From NCBI RefSeq assembly GCF_000513895.2, contig NZ_CP165782.1:1860001-1924000 (forward strand): a stretch of DNA of 64,000 nucleotides. Direction: 5' to 3'. Below are positions 18,069-26,247 of the stretch, piece after piece. Under the pieces are notes generated by a model, which was not told the DNA's origin, did no database searches, and saw nothing but the letters and a program-made list of their open reading frames with translations. Origin of the DNA: Ensifer sp. WSM1721. Lineage in GTDB: Bacteria > Pseudomonadota > Alphaproteobacteria > Rhizobiales > Rhizobiaceae. A program made the translations under genes and the position numbers. Within the stretch, counting starts at the first letter, position 1; every line of letters begins with the position of its first letter.

Positions 18069-18629
18069 CTAGAACCCGGCGCCCGGCTGCGCCAGATATT
18101 CCTCCTCAGCCGGTGTCGATACCCGCGCCAAGATGGCGTTGCGGTGAGGAAAGCGGCCGAAACGTTCGATGACCTTGCGATGGCGGATGGCATAGTCGAG
18201 ATAGCCCGCGTCACCAAGTTCGGTAAAGAGCTTCACGGCCATCGTCTGATCCGTCAGGTCTTCAGAATGCTCGAAGGGCATATAGAAGAAAGCGCGCCAC
18301 TCTTCCGGCACGGCCAGATCGGCACTCGCGCCGACGGCAAGCTTCGCCTCCCGCAGCGCCAGGCAATCCGTGGCAAATGCCAGCGGCGAGCCGCGATACA
18401 TGTTGCGTGGCAACTGGTCGAAAAGGATGATAGCGGCCAGCCAGTTGCTGGGGGTCTCCCGCCAGACATCGTCCAATTTCCTTGAAAGAGCCAGATGTGA
18501 CGCCTGAAAACGCTGCACGCACTGCCGGTCGAGCTCGGGATTTGGGGTGAACCAATGGTCGTAGGAAAGCTCCGTGAACCAGAACTTCAACACCTCTTCC
18601 GGCGTGCATATCTCAATTTCATCGGCCAT
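18069..18629 (-). CDS. DUF924 family protein
   Basis: 186 aa, all-helical. Signatures: LKFWFTELSYDHWFTPNPELD, FDQLPRNMYRGSPLAFATD and FFYMPFEHSEDLTDQ, close to the whole family. The fold is TPR-like and the function is not known. The ATG at 18629 fits the domain start better than a codon six residues upstream. Probably an operon with the following GFA gene. Confidence 0.85.
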   Translation of the reverse strand: MADEIEICTPEEVLKFWFTELSYDHWFTPNPELDRQCVQRFQASHLALSRKLDDVWRETPSNWLAAIILFDQLPRNMYRGSPLAFATDCLALREAKLAVGASADLAVPEEWRAFFYMPFEHSEDLTDQTMAVKLFTELGDAGYLDYAIRHRKVIERFGRFPHRNAILARVSTPAEEEYLAQPGAGF

Positions 18630-18767
18630 CGATGCCTCCCCTCTCATCGGCGAATCTACTCCCGCCCATCAGATAGGAGGCGATCGTGCGGTTTCCACCG
18701 ACAACCTGCAAGGCAGGAGTTTCTATGCCTTGATCAAGACAGGACGTCGATTGGCCGCCCTCCTCAC

Positions 18768-19772
18768 TCACCCTCGCCGCTTCAGGATGGCAATGAAGGC
18801 GGCACCGCCGGCAAGGCCGGTGACGACGCCAATCGGCACGTCTTCGGGCGCCATGGCGACACGCGCGACGAGGTCGGCGAGGATCAGCACGAGAGCGCCG
18901 CAGACGGCCGAGAGCGGGATGACGCGCACGTTGTCGCTTCCGGCGAAGAGGCGAACGAAATGCGGGATCATCAGCCCGATGAAACCGATGGCGCCGGAAA
19001 AGGCGACCATCACCCCCGTGAGAAGCGCGGTGACGACGAAAAGCATGAGGCGGAAACGGCGCACCGGAATGCCGAGCGTCATCGCCGTCTCGTCGCCCAT
19101 GGCGAGCGCATTGATCTCACGGGCCCGGGTGATCAGCCAGGTGATCGACAGAGCGAGCACAAGCGCCGGATAGGCGAGATGCTGCCACTGCGCGAGACCA
19201 AGCCCGCCGAGCATCCAGAAAATCACGCTATGCACCGCCCGCGGATCACCGAGAAAGATGAGCAGGTTTCCGAGGGCCGTCAGCGTGAACGCGACGGCAA
19301 CGCCAGAAAGCACGAGCCGGTCGGCGCCGGTACCGAGCACACGGGCTATGAAAGCGACCAGTGCCGTGGCGGCAAGCGCACCGCCGAACGCGAAGAGCGG
19401 CACCGTGGCGAGGCCCAGGATGAGTCCCGTGTGTAGCAGCGCAACGATGGCGCCCAACGCCCCGCCCGCAGAAACTCCGAGAAGATGCGGGTCGGCAAGC
19501 GGGTTGCGCGTCACCGATTGCAGCACCGCGCCGGTGACGGCAAGGCCGGCCCCGACAAGCCCGGCCAGAATGACCCGCGGCAGCCGCACGTCCCAGACGA
19601 TGTTTTCGCGCCCGGCCGACCAGAAAGGCTCGACGCTGCCGGGCACGATCCTCTCCACGATTATCGACCAGACCGCTTGAACTGGAATAGGCGCGGTGCC
19701 GAGCGAAACGCCGGCGGTGACGGCAACGCACAAAAGAAGCAGTGCCCCGAGAAGGAAGAACAAGGTTCGCAC
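18768..19772 (-). CDS. FecCD/BtuC-type ABC transporter permease
   Basis: 334 aa with about nine or ten hydrophobic segments. Family motifs: VLRLPRVILAGLVGAGLAVTG-like (WDVRLPRVILAGLVG), GALLQSVTRNPLADPHLLG (read GAVLQSVTRNPLADP), FIGLMIPHFVRLF. It forms the membrane channel for an iron-siderophore, heme or cobamide importer. It is the last gene of the minus-strand cluster that begins with a cobalamin riboswitch, 161 bases after the binding-protein gene, so B12-type substrate is the preferred inference (BtuC-like). Confidence 0.88.
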   Translation of the reverse strand: MRTLFFLLGALLLLCVAVTAGVSLGTAPIPVQAVWSIIVERIVPGSVEPFWSAGRENIVWDVRLPRVILAGLVGAGLAVTGAVLQSVTRNPLADPHLLGVSAGGALGAIVALLHTGLILGLATVPLFAFGGALAATALVAFIARVLGTGADRLVLSGVAVAFTLTALGNLLIFLGDPRAVHSVIFWMLGGLGLAQWQHLAYPALVLALSITWLITRAREINALAMGDETAMTLGIPVRRFRLMLFVVTALLTGVMVAFSGAIGFIGLMIPHFVRLFAGSDNVRVIPLSAVCGALVLILADLVARVAMAPEDVPIGVVTGLAGGAAFIAILKRRG

Positions 19773-19933
19773 GAATATCCGACTTTGGCAGTTGCGGCGC
19801 TGGACGCGGGGCGTGTGCCCCGACCAGCAATTTCGTTAAATCAATGCACTATGGCTGTTTCTGAGAACGTTGCCGGAGGTACCCGGCAGCGCCTGCCGGC
19901 ATGGCCCCTCGATAACAGCCGCCAGACGCCTGC

Positions 19934-20881
19934 TCACATGGCCTCAGCATGAAAACTCTTTGCCAGCCGCTCGATCGCATCGATGTTGCGCGGACCGGGC
20001 GTCGCCTCGACGTAGTCGAGCACGACAAAGCGGTCGTTCCGGACCGCGTCGATGTTCCTGAAGGCGGGATTGTTTTTCATGAAAGCGATCTTCTGCTCGG
20101 CTGTCACTTCGCCATAGTTGACAATGACGACCACCTCGGGGTCACGATCGATTACCGGCTCCCAGGAGATCTCCGTCCAACTCTTTTCAACGTCGGCCAT
20201 GATGTTGACCCCGCCCGCCGCTTCGATCATGGCCGTTGGAATGCCGTAGCGACCGGAGGTGAAGGGCTTCTCCTCGCCTGAATCGTAAACGAAAACCCGC
20301 CTTGGGCGCTCGATGGCCTTGGTCTTGTCGGCGACCTCGGAGAGTTGCCGGCGATATCCGTCGACAAGCGCCTTCGCCCTCGCCTCAACGCCGAAAATGC
20401 GGCCGAGATTGAGGAGGTCGACAAACATATCCTCCATCGTCGGCTTTTCCTTCGCCACGACGTGGATGCAGCTTTCGGTAAGTTCGTAGACCTTGATCCC
20501 GAAGGGCTCGAGCGTCTCCGGCGTCACTTCGCCGCCGACCTTCATGCCGTAGTTCCAGCCCGCGAACAAGAAATCGGCATCGGCATTGAGAAGCACTTCC
20601 TTCGTCGGATACTTCGCCGAAAGCTCCGGCAACGCCTTCACGTGCTCTCGCAGCTTCTCATCCAGCGTCTTCCAGCCGGAAACGCCAGTGTAGCCCACCA
20701 TGCGGTCCTGCAGCTTCAAGGCCAGCATCATCTCGGTGAGATTAACGTCGTTGGAGACGGCCCGCTTGGGTGCGGCTTCGAACGTGACGTCGCGGTTGCA
20801 GCTCTTGACGGTGATGGGATAGGCGAAAGTGGGCGCCGCGGCCATGAGAATGGCACCGGCGGCGAGCAGGATTCTGTTCAT
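19934..20881 (-). CDS. Periplasmic substrate-binding protein of the ABC importer
   Basis: 315 aa with a signal peptide of about 20 residues (LLAAGAILMAAAPTFA). Class III (BtuF/FhuD/FepB-like) binding protein: KRAVSNDVNLTEMMLALKL near residue 40, PDFLFAGWNYG-type DADFLFAGWNYGMK near 105, and DPEVVVIVNYGEV near 248. Its start overlaps the ATPase stop by four bases (ATGA), so the two are translationally coupled. Through the riboswitch upstream of the operon I infer that it binds cobalamin, cobinamide or a related corrinoid. Confidence 0.88.
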   Translation of the reverse strand: MNRILLAAGAILMAAAPTFAYPITVKSCNRDVTFEAAPKRAVSNDVNLTEMMLALKLQDRMVGYTGVSGWKTLDEKLREHVKALPELSAKYPTKEVLLNADADFLFAGWNYGMKVGGEVTPETLEPFGIKVYELTESCIHVVAKEKPTMEDMFVDLLNLGRIFGVEARAKALVDGYRRQLSEVADKTKAIERPRRVFVYDSGEEKPFTSGRYGIPTAMIEAAGGVNIMADVEKSWTEISWEPVIDRDPEVVVIVNYGEVTAEQKIAFMKNNPAFRNIDAVRNDRFVVLDYVEATPGPRNIDAIERLAKSFHAEAM

Positions 20882-21738
20882 TGGATGTCTCCTGTGGAAC
20901 GGAGGGAGGAAATTCGGGAAATGAACCGCTTCGCCGGCGCCGCGTCAGAGCGCTGGAGCGAAAAGGAAAAGCGCGACGCATAGCTTTCGGAGGTCTCGTG
21001 TGCCGTCGCATGCACCCCGAAGGCAGCGGAAAGAGCCGATGATTCCAGCACGGCGTCGGGCGTGCCGAAGGCGGCGAGCCGACCATCCGTGAGGATTGCC
21101 ACATCGGTCGCGAATTCGGCCGCGAGATTGATGTCGTGCAGCGTCGTGACGATGGTGAGCCTGAGGGTCTTCAGGAGCTCGAGGATTTCAAGCTGGTGGC
21201 GGATATCAAGATGGTTGGTCGGTTCGTCAAGAATGATGATGCGCGGTTCCTGGGCGAGCGCCCGTGCAATCAGAACCCGCTGTTTCTCGCCTCCGGATAG
21301 GGTGGCGAACTGGCGTCCGGCAAGATGGCCGAGATCGAGATGATCGAGCGCATGCGCAACCTGCTCCCGATCCCGCGCGGTCCAGCCGCCCATGCCTTCA
21401 CGCCGCGGGATGCGTCCCATCATCACCACGTCGCGCACGCTCAATGGAAAATCGCCAGGCATTTCCTGGAGCACGACGGCGATGGTTTTCGCCGCCTCGC
21501 GCGCCGTGATGCTCCAGAGGTCGACGCCGTCGACTTCGATCTTCCCCGCAGCCGGCTGCGCGGCGCGATAAAGGCAGCGCAGAAGCGACGTCTTACCGGC
21601 GCCGTTCGGCCCGATGATTGCAAGCCGGCCGCCAGGCGCGAGGGAGAGACTGATATCGCGGACCAGCCGGAGCCCGGGACGCGGCCCCCATTCCAGCCGT
21701 TCGACGCGGAGGCATGCGCCTGTTTCTAAGCAGCTCAT
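20878..21738 (-). CDS. ABC transporter ATP-binding protein
   Basis: 286 aa. Walker A GPNGAGKT near residues 43-50, Q-loop in VVLQEMPGD, signature LSGGEKQR near 145, Walker B RIIILDEPT near 165 and switch His in TTLHDINLA. This is the FecE/BtuD-type class. It powers the FecCD permease. It is the second gene of the operon: 19 bases after the DUF1636 gene and overlapping the binding-protein gene by four. Confidence 0.92.
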   Translation of the reverse strand: MSCLETGACLRVERLEWGPRPGLRLVRDISLSLAPGGRLAIIGPNGAGKTSLLRCLYRAAQPAAGKIEVDGVDLWSITAREAAKTIAVVLQEMPGDFPLSVRDVVMMGRIPRREGMGGWTARDREQVAHALDHLDLGHLAGRQFATLSGGEKQRVLIARALAQEPRIIILDEPTNHLDIRHQLEILELLKTLRLTIVTTLHDINLAAEFATDVAILTDGRLAAFGTPDAVLESSALSAAFGVHATAHETSESYASRFSFSLQRSDAAPAKRFISRISSLRSTGDIQ

Positions 21739-21757
21739 GGCTCAAGTCTCCCCGTCC

Positions 21758-22138
21758 TCACTGGAGCCGCCCGACCGGCGCTTCGGATAGGATGAACGCG
21801 GCGGGATGGGCGGGCCGATCCCATTCGAATTCGGGATTGGCGATGCCGTCGGCGCAGGCGGCAGCATATCGGACGAGATCGTCGACGTTTTCATCCGGCG
21901 AAATGTCACCGAAAAGATAGGTGGCGCTACCGGACGCCTGGAAAGCGATTGTGCAGGGACGCGTGCAGGCCGCCATGCACACTGTGCCGGTGATGGCAAA
22001 ATCGTCACTTAGCTGCTTGCCGAGCGCCGCAACGCTGCGGTTGAGCAGCGCCAGCAGTTCAACGCCCGGCCGGCATGGCCCTCGGGTAAAGCGGCAATCG
22101 GTTGAGACGACTATCTTATGCTCTGAAAATTTCGCCAT
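21758..22138 (-). CDS. DUF1636 family metal-binding protein
   Basis: 126 aa. The ATG at 22138 is the family start (MAKFSEHKIVVSTDCRF). Four cysteines sit in a ferredoxin-like order: VSTDCRFTRGPC early, and VCMAACTRPCTIAF later, then YLFGDISPDENVDDLVRYA. The family resembles thioredoxin-fold [2Fe-2S] ferredoxins and is often found beside corrin or cobalt genes. First gene after the cobalamin riboswitch and therefore the first controlled product. I infer a redox or cobalt-handling step in corrinoid use. Confidence 0.85.
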   Translation of the reverse strand: MAKFSEHKIVVSTDCRFTRGPCRPGVELLALLNRSVAALGKQLSDDFAITGTVCMAACTRPCTIAFQASGSATYLFGDISPDENVDDLVRYAAACADGIANPEFEWDRPAHPAAFILSEAPVGRLQ

Positions 22139-22254
22139 GCCATTTCTCCGCCGGGTTGGGCCGGAGAGAAAGTGACAAGAATGCCGTAAGGCGGTTGACC
22201 GCCAAGCAGAAGCCAATTCTTTTCCATCGGAACACCCCGTCCGTTGTTGTTGAT

Positions 22255-22440
22255 CGGGTCGATGGCAGGTCTCCTGGCTTGCGGGTCGCTGCGCAGTCAC
22301 GTCTTCCCGGCCGTTCGCCAGTGACATCGTGTGAATGCGCTTTCCGCTCACAGTTGCGGGGGCAGCCACGGCATCGGTCCCTTCTGGGTCGTCCTCACCG
22401 TGTTCCCTTTTCAGCCGCCGCCGAGTCACGACAGCAGCAC
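22255..22440 (-). ncRNA. Cobalamin (B12) riboswitch
   Basis: The minus strand shows the key parts in order: AAGGGAACACGGTGAGG (5' core, 22393-22409), GCTGCCCCCGCAACTGTGAG (central core, around 22350-22370) and the B12 box AGCCAGGAGACCTGCC at 22264-22279. It lies in the leader of the DUF1636-ABC operon, whose ATG is about 125 bases downstream of the box. When B12 binds, expression of the importer should fall. Ends are approximate. Confidence 0.95.
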
Positions 22441-22543
22441 CATCGTCGTCTTGGTGGCATGAATCGCAGGCGGAGGCAACAATTGGACAGGAGGGGTGGC
22501 GGATTTCAACACCGTTCGCTCATCTCGATGATCAGGTGACACT

Positions 22544-22572
22544 TAGTTATGAAATAACATAACAAACATCAA
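22544..22572 (-). promoter_or_regulatory. Candidate promoter of the B12-controlled operon
   Basis: On the minus strand TTGATG (22567-22572), a 17-base spacer and TAACTA (22544-22549) form a fair sigma-70 promoter about 100 bases upstream of the riboswitch. The spacer carries the dyad TTATG-N6-CATAA (22547-22562), a possible operator. Confidence 0.45.
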
Positions 22573-22617
22573 CAAAAAAATTTCTGGAGCTTCGCCAGGA
22601 ACCGCGCAACTCCCCGT

Positions 22618-22722
22618 CTACAGAGCCACGTGTTATCAGACGCGCAAAGGTCGCTGTAGCCCTTTGAATTGCTGCATGCCTTTCTCTTTAAGTCGAGGTC
22701 CATTTAAGGAGACATGCTGCAG
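22618..22722 (+). repeat. RIME1-like two-hairpin intergenic repeat, copy 2
   Basis: CTACAG...TTATCAGACGCGC...CGCTGTAG, then GAATTGCTGCATG and TTTAAGTCGAGGTCCATTTAAGGAGACATGC. The right edge lies within a few bases of the TAG of the SLC13 gene, so the element sits directly behind that gene. Confidence 0.85.
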
Positions 22723-22724
22723 CG

Positions 22725-24500
22725 CTATCGCAGCGGCCAGACCCACATCAACGCGGGCACTGCAACGAGCACGATGACGATCGACAGAGGCAATCCGAGA
22801 CGGGGGTAATCGCTGAAGCGGTAGCCACCCGGACCCATGACCAGAGTGTTGCACTGGTGACCGATTGGCGTCAGGAAATCGGACCCAGCGCCGATCGCGA
22901 CCGCCATCAGGAAGGCATCCGGCCGGTAGTCGAGTGCGGTCGCAAAACTGGCGGCGATCGGCGCCATGACGAGGACCGTGGCGGCGTTATTGAGAAAGGG
23001 TGTCACGGCCATAGCCGCGATGAGGATGAGGGCGAGCGCGCCCGCTGGCGGCAGCCCGGCGGCAATGCCGCTGAGCCAGCCGGCGATCAGATCCGATCCA
23101 CCTGTCGTGCGCAGCGTATCGCTGACTGGAATGAGCGCTGCAAGCATGACCAGGATCGGTCCGTCGACAGCCCGATAGACCTCGCGCAACGGAATGACGC
23201 GGAAGATTACCATGGCAAGCGCCGCGGCAAAGAAGGCAACGGGGATCGGCACGACGCCAACGGCGGTCGCGCCCATTGCAGCCCCCAGCAAGAGGAGCGG
23301 TACCGTTGCGCGCCGGATGGTGCCGAGCAGGATCTCCCGCTGTGCAAGCGGCAGGCAGCCGAAATCCTGCAGGAAGGAAGGCAGTTCTCTCCGCGTCCCC
23401 TGCAGCACGACGATATCGCCAGCCTGCAGCCTTACGCGGCCGAGCCGCTGTTTCAGGCGCTCGCCCTGACGGCTCACGGCAAGCAGGTTGACATTGTAAG
23501 TGTTGAAGAGCGCCAGGCGCTGTGCCGACATGCCGATGAGCGGCGAACCGGTGGCGATCACCGCCTCGATGGCTTCGATCTCAGCGCGAGCACTCTCATT
23601 TGGCGTCGGCGAACGGTCGCCCGAGATCTTGAGCTTCGCCTGCGAGACGATGCGGTCGAGGGCCGCCGGTCCGCCTTCGAGCAGTAGGATGTCGTCGAGT
23701 TCGATGACCACGTCGGGCAGCGGCGCCAGATGCGTGCCGCGACGGAAGACCGCAAGGACAACCGCGCCGCCGTCGCCGATCTTCACAAGATTGCTGAGTG
23801 GCTTGCCTATTACCGGTGACCCGGCGGGAACCACCGCCTCGGAGGTGTAGTCCGTGATCTCGATCGCCTCGTGCAGGGCGACCTGCTGGCTCTTGCGCTC
23901 CGGCACCAGTCGGTAGGCGAGAAGCAGGAACAGTGAGCCCACCACCGCCAGAGTGGCGCCAACGGGCGTGAAGTCGAACATGGTGAAGCTTTCGCCGGTC
24001 AGGTCCTCGCGCATCCGTGAGACGACCACGTTGGGCGAAGTTCCGACCTGCGTCATCAACCCGCCGATCAGCGAGCCGAACGCCATCGGCATCAGGAAGA
24101 CCGAAGGCTGCACATTGGACCGGCGCGCAAACTGGAAAGCAACCGGTATCATGATCGCCAGCGCCCCGATATTCTTGATAAAGGCGGAAAGTACCGTGAC
24201 GGTGACGACGAGCAGGGCGAGCTGCGCGCGCACGGATTGCACGTTCGGCAGGAAGCGCTGGATCGCTGCATCGACGGCACCCGAACGGGCGACCCCGGCG
24301 CTGACGATAAGCGCGCTGCCGACGATGATGACGATATCGTCGCTGAACCCGTCAAAGGCCCGATCGAACGGCACGATCCCCAGCGCGACCGAAAGCATCA
24401 GCGCCGAACAGGCGACGATGTCGTAACGAAAGCGGTCCCATATGAAGAAGACCATCATGGTGCCGAGAACGAAAAAGGAAAGCGCCTGTTCAGCGGTCAT
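22725..24500 (-). CDS. SLC13-family permease with TrkA-C domains
   Basis: 591 aa: transmembrane segments in the first ~180 residues, two TrkA-C (RCK_C) domains at about 205-290 and 305-385 (SPVIGKPLSNLVKIGDGG; AGDIVVLQGTRREL), and a second transmembrane bundle to the end (TPFLNNAATVLVMAPIA, AIGAGSDFLTPIGHQCN). These are ArsB/NhaD/CitT-superfamily sodium-coupled carriers for dicarboxylates or sulfate; the TrkA-C parts usually sense nucleotides. Substrate unknown. Confidence 0.9.
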   Translation of the reverse strand: MTAEQALSFFVLGTMMVFFIWDRFRYDIVACSALMLSVALGIVPFDRAFDGFSDDIVIIVGSALIVSAGVARSGAVDAAIQRFLPNVQSVRAQLALLVVTVTVLSAFIKNIGALAIMIPVAFQFARRSNVQPSVFLMPMAFGSLIGGLMTQVGTSPNVVVSRMREDLTGESFTMFDFTPVGATLAVVGSLFLLLAYRLVPERKSQQVALHEAIEITDYTSEAVVPAGSPVIGKPLSNLVKIGDGGAVVLAVFRRGTHLAPLPDVVIELDDILLLEGGPAALDRIVSQAKLKISGDRSPTPNESARAEIEAIEAVIATGSPLIGMSAQRLALFNTYNVNLLAVSRQGERLKQRLGRVRLQAGDIVVLQGTRRELPSFLQDFGCLPLAQREILLGTIRRATVPLLLLGAAMGATAVGVVPIPVAFFAAALAMVIFRVIPLREVYRAVDGPILVMLAALIPVSDTLRTTGGSDLIAGWLSGIAAGLPPAGALALILIAAMAVTPFLNNAATVLVMAPIAASFATALDYRPDAFLMAVAIGAGSDFLTPIGHQCNTLVMGPGGYRFSDYPRLGLPLSIVIVLVAVPALMWVWPLR

Positions 24501-24886
24501 GGGCAGTCCCTGAGGCAGCGGCTGGTCTGAGCATGGCCAGCCTTGGATGCGACGCCTAACCCGCAGGAGGTTAGCTCGCCGTCAATACCGCTCGGCAGGG
24601 CCCGCCGTCTACATCCTTCAAAACATCAGTCGCATGCAACACAAAAAATCAGGCAGCGCATTGCGCCACGTACCGAAACTTACCGGTTGGGTGCTCGCTG
24701 TTAAAGGAAGAACAGCGGTGCGGCGCATTTGCCGGGCAGCAGTTTTCGCGCCCTTGCAAGGCCGCAAGCGCCGCGCCCGTGATGACACCTTGAACCGGTT
24801 CCGATTTAAGGAGAGAATTGCCGCGTCCGCAGTTTTTGCAGCGAGCTTTGCGCGCCAACGGGTGCGCGGCGCTGTCGGAGCACTCC
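24501..24886. other. Intergenic stretch at the left edge of the phage-like region
   Basis: About 385 bases. Positions 24775-24830 look like a decayed half-copy of the intergenic repeat (CCTTGAACCGGTTCCGATTTAAGGAG). I searched here by eye for a copy of the tRNA-Lys 3' end, which would mark attL, and did not find one. Confidence 0.4.
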
Positions 24887-25168
24887 ATGAAGATCGCCTG
24901 GCTCACCCTCTGCGCGCCGCTCTTGCTCAGCGCCTGCACGTCGACGCAAACCGTTGGTTACGGCCCCAACCTGGAGCCGATACCCGGCAGCATCACCTAT
25001 GGCGGCCAGCCGCGAACGAAGCTGACGAAAGCGCCGGTCGGTAGCATCGTGCCGCATCAGTTCTTCGACGATTTCGGTCACCGCGTCTACGAGACCTATG
25101 TGATTGAACCGGACCGCTCACTGCGGCTGACAAGCCGACGGATAGACTACGATATCTTCAACGACTGA
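24887..25168 (+). CDS. Small lipoprotein, first of a tandem pair
   Basis: 93 aa. A lipobox (LLLSAC at residues ~12-17) means that it is lipid-anchored, probably outer membrane. The mature part has YGPNLEPIPGSITYGGQPRTKLTKAPVG and YVIEPDRSLRLTSRR. It is a close paralogue of the gene 35 bases downstream: nearly every residue from EPIPGSITYGGQPRT to RSLRL is shared. Function unknown. Confidence 0.75.
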   Translation: MKIAWLTLCAPLLLSACTSTQTVGYGPNLEPIPGSITYGGQPRTKLTKAPVGSIVPHQFFDDFGHRVYETYVIEPDRSLRLTSRRIDYDIFND

Positions 25169-25203
25169 ACATCGGTGAAGTTATGTAAATGCCGAGGACT
25201 GTC

Positions 25204-25491
25204 ATGAAAAGCGCTCTTCCCGCCCTGTGCGCACTCGTGCTGCTGAGCAGCTGCGAGGTGACCACCACAGGCTATTCCTCCTATCTTGAACCAATTCCCG
25301 GTAGCATCACCTATGGCGGGCAGCCGCGCACCAGACTGACCAAAGCACCGATCGGCAGCATCGTGCCGCACCAGTTCAATGACCAGTTTGGCCGGCGGGT
25401 CTACGAGACCTATGTCATCGAACCGGATCGCTCACTGCGTTTGGTAAGCCGCCGGTATCGCGGCCTTTTCCCCTTCGATGACGACGACTGA
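25204..25491 (+). CDS. Small lipoprotein, second of a tandem pair
   Basis: 95 aa from the ATG preceded by GAGGA (an ATG five codons earlier overlaps that ribosome-binding site). Lipobox VLLSSC. The body matches its neighbour (EPIPGSITYGGQPRTRL; VIEPDRSLRLVSRR), with a different acidic end (FPFDDDD). A recent tandem duplication is the simplest explanation. It lies just outside the lysis module, on the opposite strand. Confidence 0.75.
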   Translation: MKSALPALCALVLLSSCEVTTTGYSSYLEPIPGSITYGGQPRTRLTKAPIGSIVPHQFNDQFGRRVYETYVIEPDRSLRLVSRRYRGLFPFDDDD

Positions 25492-25540
25492 GCAGGCGGC
25501 AGTCGATCTCGCCGCCGAGGCGTGGAAAGGTCGGTGATCA

Positions 25541-25879
25541 TCATCCTGCTCTAAGCAGCATCAACGTCCGTTTGACGACATCGGCAAAGGTCACGCCGAG
25601 CGCTGCACCAGCGATGCCGATGACGCCGAGTGCACCCATTCCCATCAGCATCCATCTGCGCACGTCCTCGATCACCGGGTTCATCCCGGCAATATCATCC
25701 TTGACGAGCGTCATTGATCCCTCGAGCGTACTCACGCGCTTGACGAGTTCTTCCATGCGACCACTCATCGAGACCCTCCCCGCCTCGGACCTGTCTTCCG
25801 ACCGCCGGAAATCCTCGCGCAGGTTCTTGACCTCCGCGATCAGCGTCCCAAGCTGCTGGTGAACGCCGGCGTCAATCAT
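25541..25879 (-). CDS. DUF1515-like phage membrane protein (possible holin-type)
   Basis: 112 aa. Starts at ATG 25879 and overlaps the Rz1-like gene by eight bases. Residues ~1-60 form a coiled coil (LGTLIAEVKNLREDFRRSED; SMSGRMEELVKRVSTLEGS). One hydrophobic segment follows near 75-100 (WMLMGMGALGVIGIAGAAL) with a short basic tail. This plan, coiled coil plus one membrane segment at the end of a lysis cassette, fits DUF1515 proteins of rhizobial prophages. A holin-like role is inference. Confidence 0.7.
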   Translation of the reverse strand: MIDAGVHQQLGTLIAEVKNLREDFRRSEDRSEAGRVSMSGRMEELVKRVSTLEGSMTLVKDDIAGMNPVIEDVRRWMLMGMGALGVIGIAGAALGVTFADVVKRTLMLLRAG

Positions 25880-26123
25880 CGTCGCGCTTCCCGTGCCTGG
25901 CGCATTCGGCGCTCGTCCAGACGGAGGCGGCACAGAGGCCGACCACCGTGCGATCGATCCTGCGCTGATCCGCCGGCGTCGCGCCACGCGCGCTGACGAG
26001 CTCAGTTCCGACGACCTCGCGAAGGCCGCTCACACTCGCCGGCCCCGAAGTTCCACAGCCCGCCAGAAGAAGAGCAGGCATCATAGTCAAGGCGCTGTGC
26101 GTCAGCGCTCTTTGCCGCTTCAT
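25872..26123 (-). CDS. Rz1-like outer-membrane spanin lipoprotein
   Basis: 83 aa. A lipobox (MMPALLLAGC at residues 14-23) follows a basic N-terminus, so the mature product should be lipid-anchored. The gene starts 122 bases upstream of the Rz-like stop codon (26002), inside that gene and in another reading frame, and runs past its end: the overlapping Rz/Rz1 plan of tailed phages. Spanins join the inner and outer membranes in the last step of lysis. The mature part is longer and less Pro-rich than lambda Rz1. Confidence 0.75.
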   Translation of the reverse strand: MKRQRALTHSALTMMPALLLAGCGTSGPASVSGLREVVGTELVSARGATPADQRRIDRTVVGLCAASVWTSAECARHGKRDDD

Positions 26124-26247
26124 TGTTTTGCCTTTCAATTGAACTGCGCACCGCTCGCGCGCCATCTTCGCGGATCTCGTGCACGGCCCAGGAGATGGCG
26201 GCAAGCACGAGCACTCCGACGAATAGTTTGCCCCAGGAAAGCGTCAT
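26002..26247 (-). CDS. Rz-like inner-membrane spanin
   Basis: 81 aa. One N-terminal transmembrane helix (LFVGVLVLAAISWAVHEI, residues ~7-24) is followed by a charged helical domain (EDGARAVRSSIERQNNEAAKSADA) and two Cys. Small size, N-in topology and the Rz1-like gene embedded in another frame identify it. Its ATG overlaps the endolysin stop (ATGA). It pairs with the lipoprotein encoded at 25872-26123. Confidence 0.78.
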   Translation of the reverse strand: MTLSWGKLFVGVLVLAAISWAVHEIREDGARAVRSSIERQNNEAAKSADAQRLDYDACSSSGGLWNFGAGECERPSRGRRN

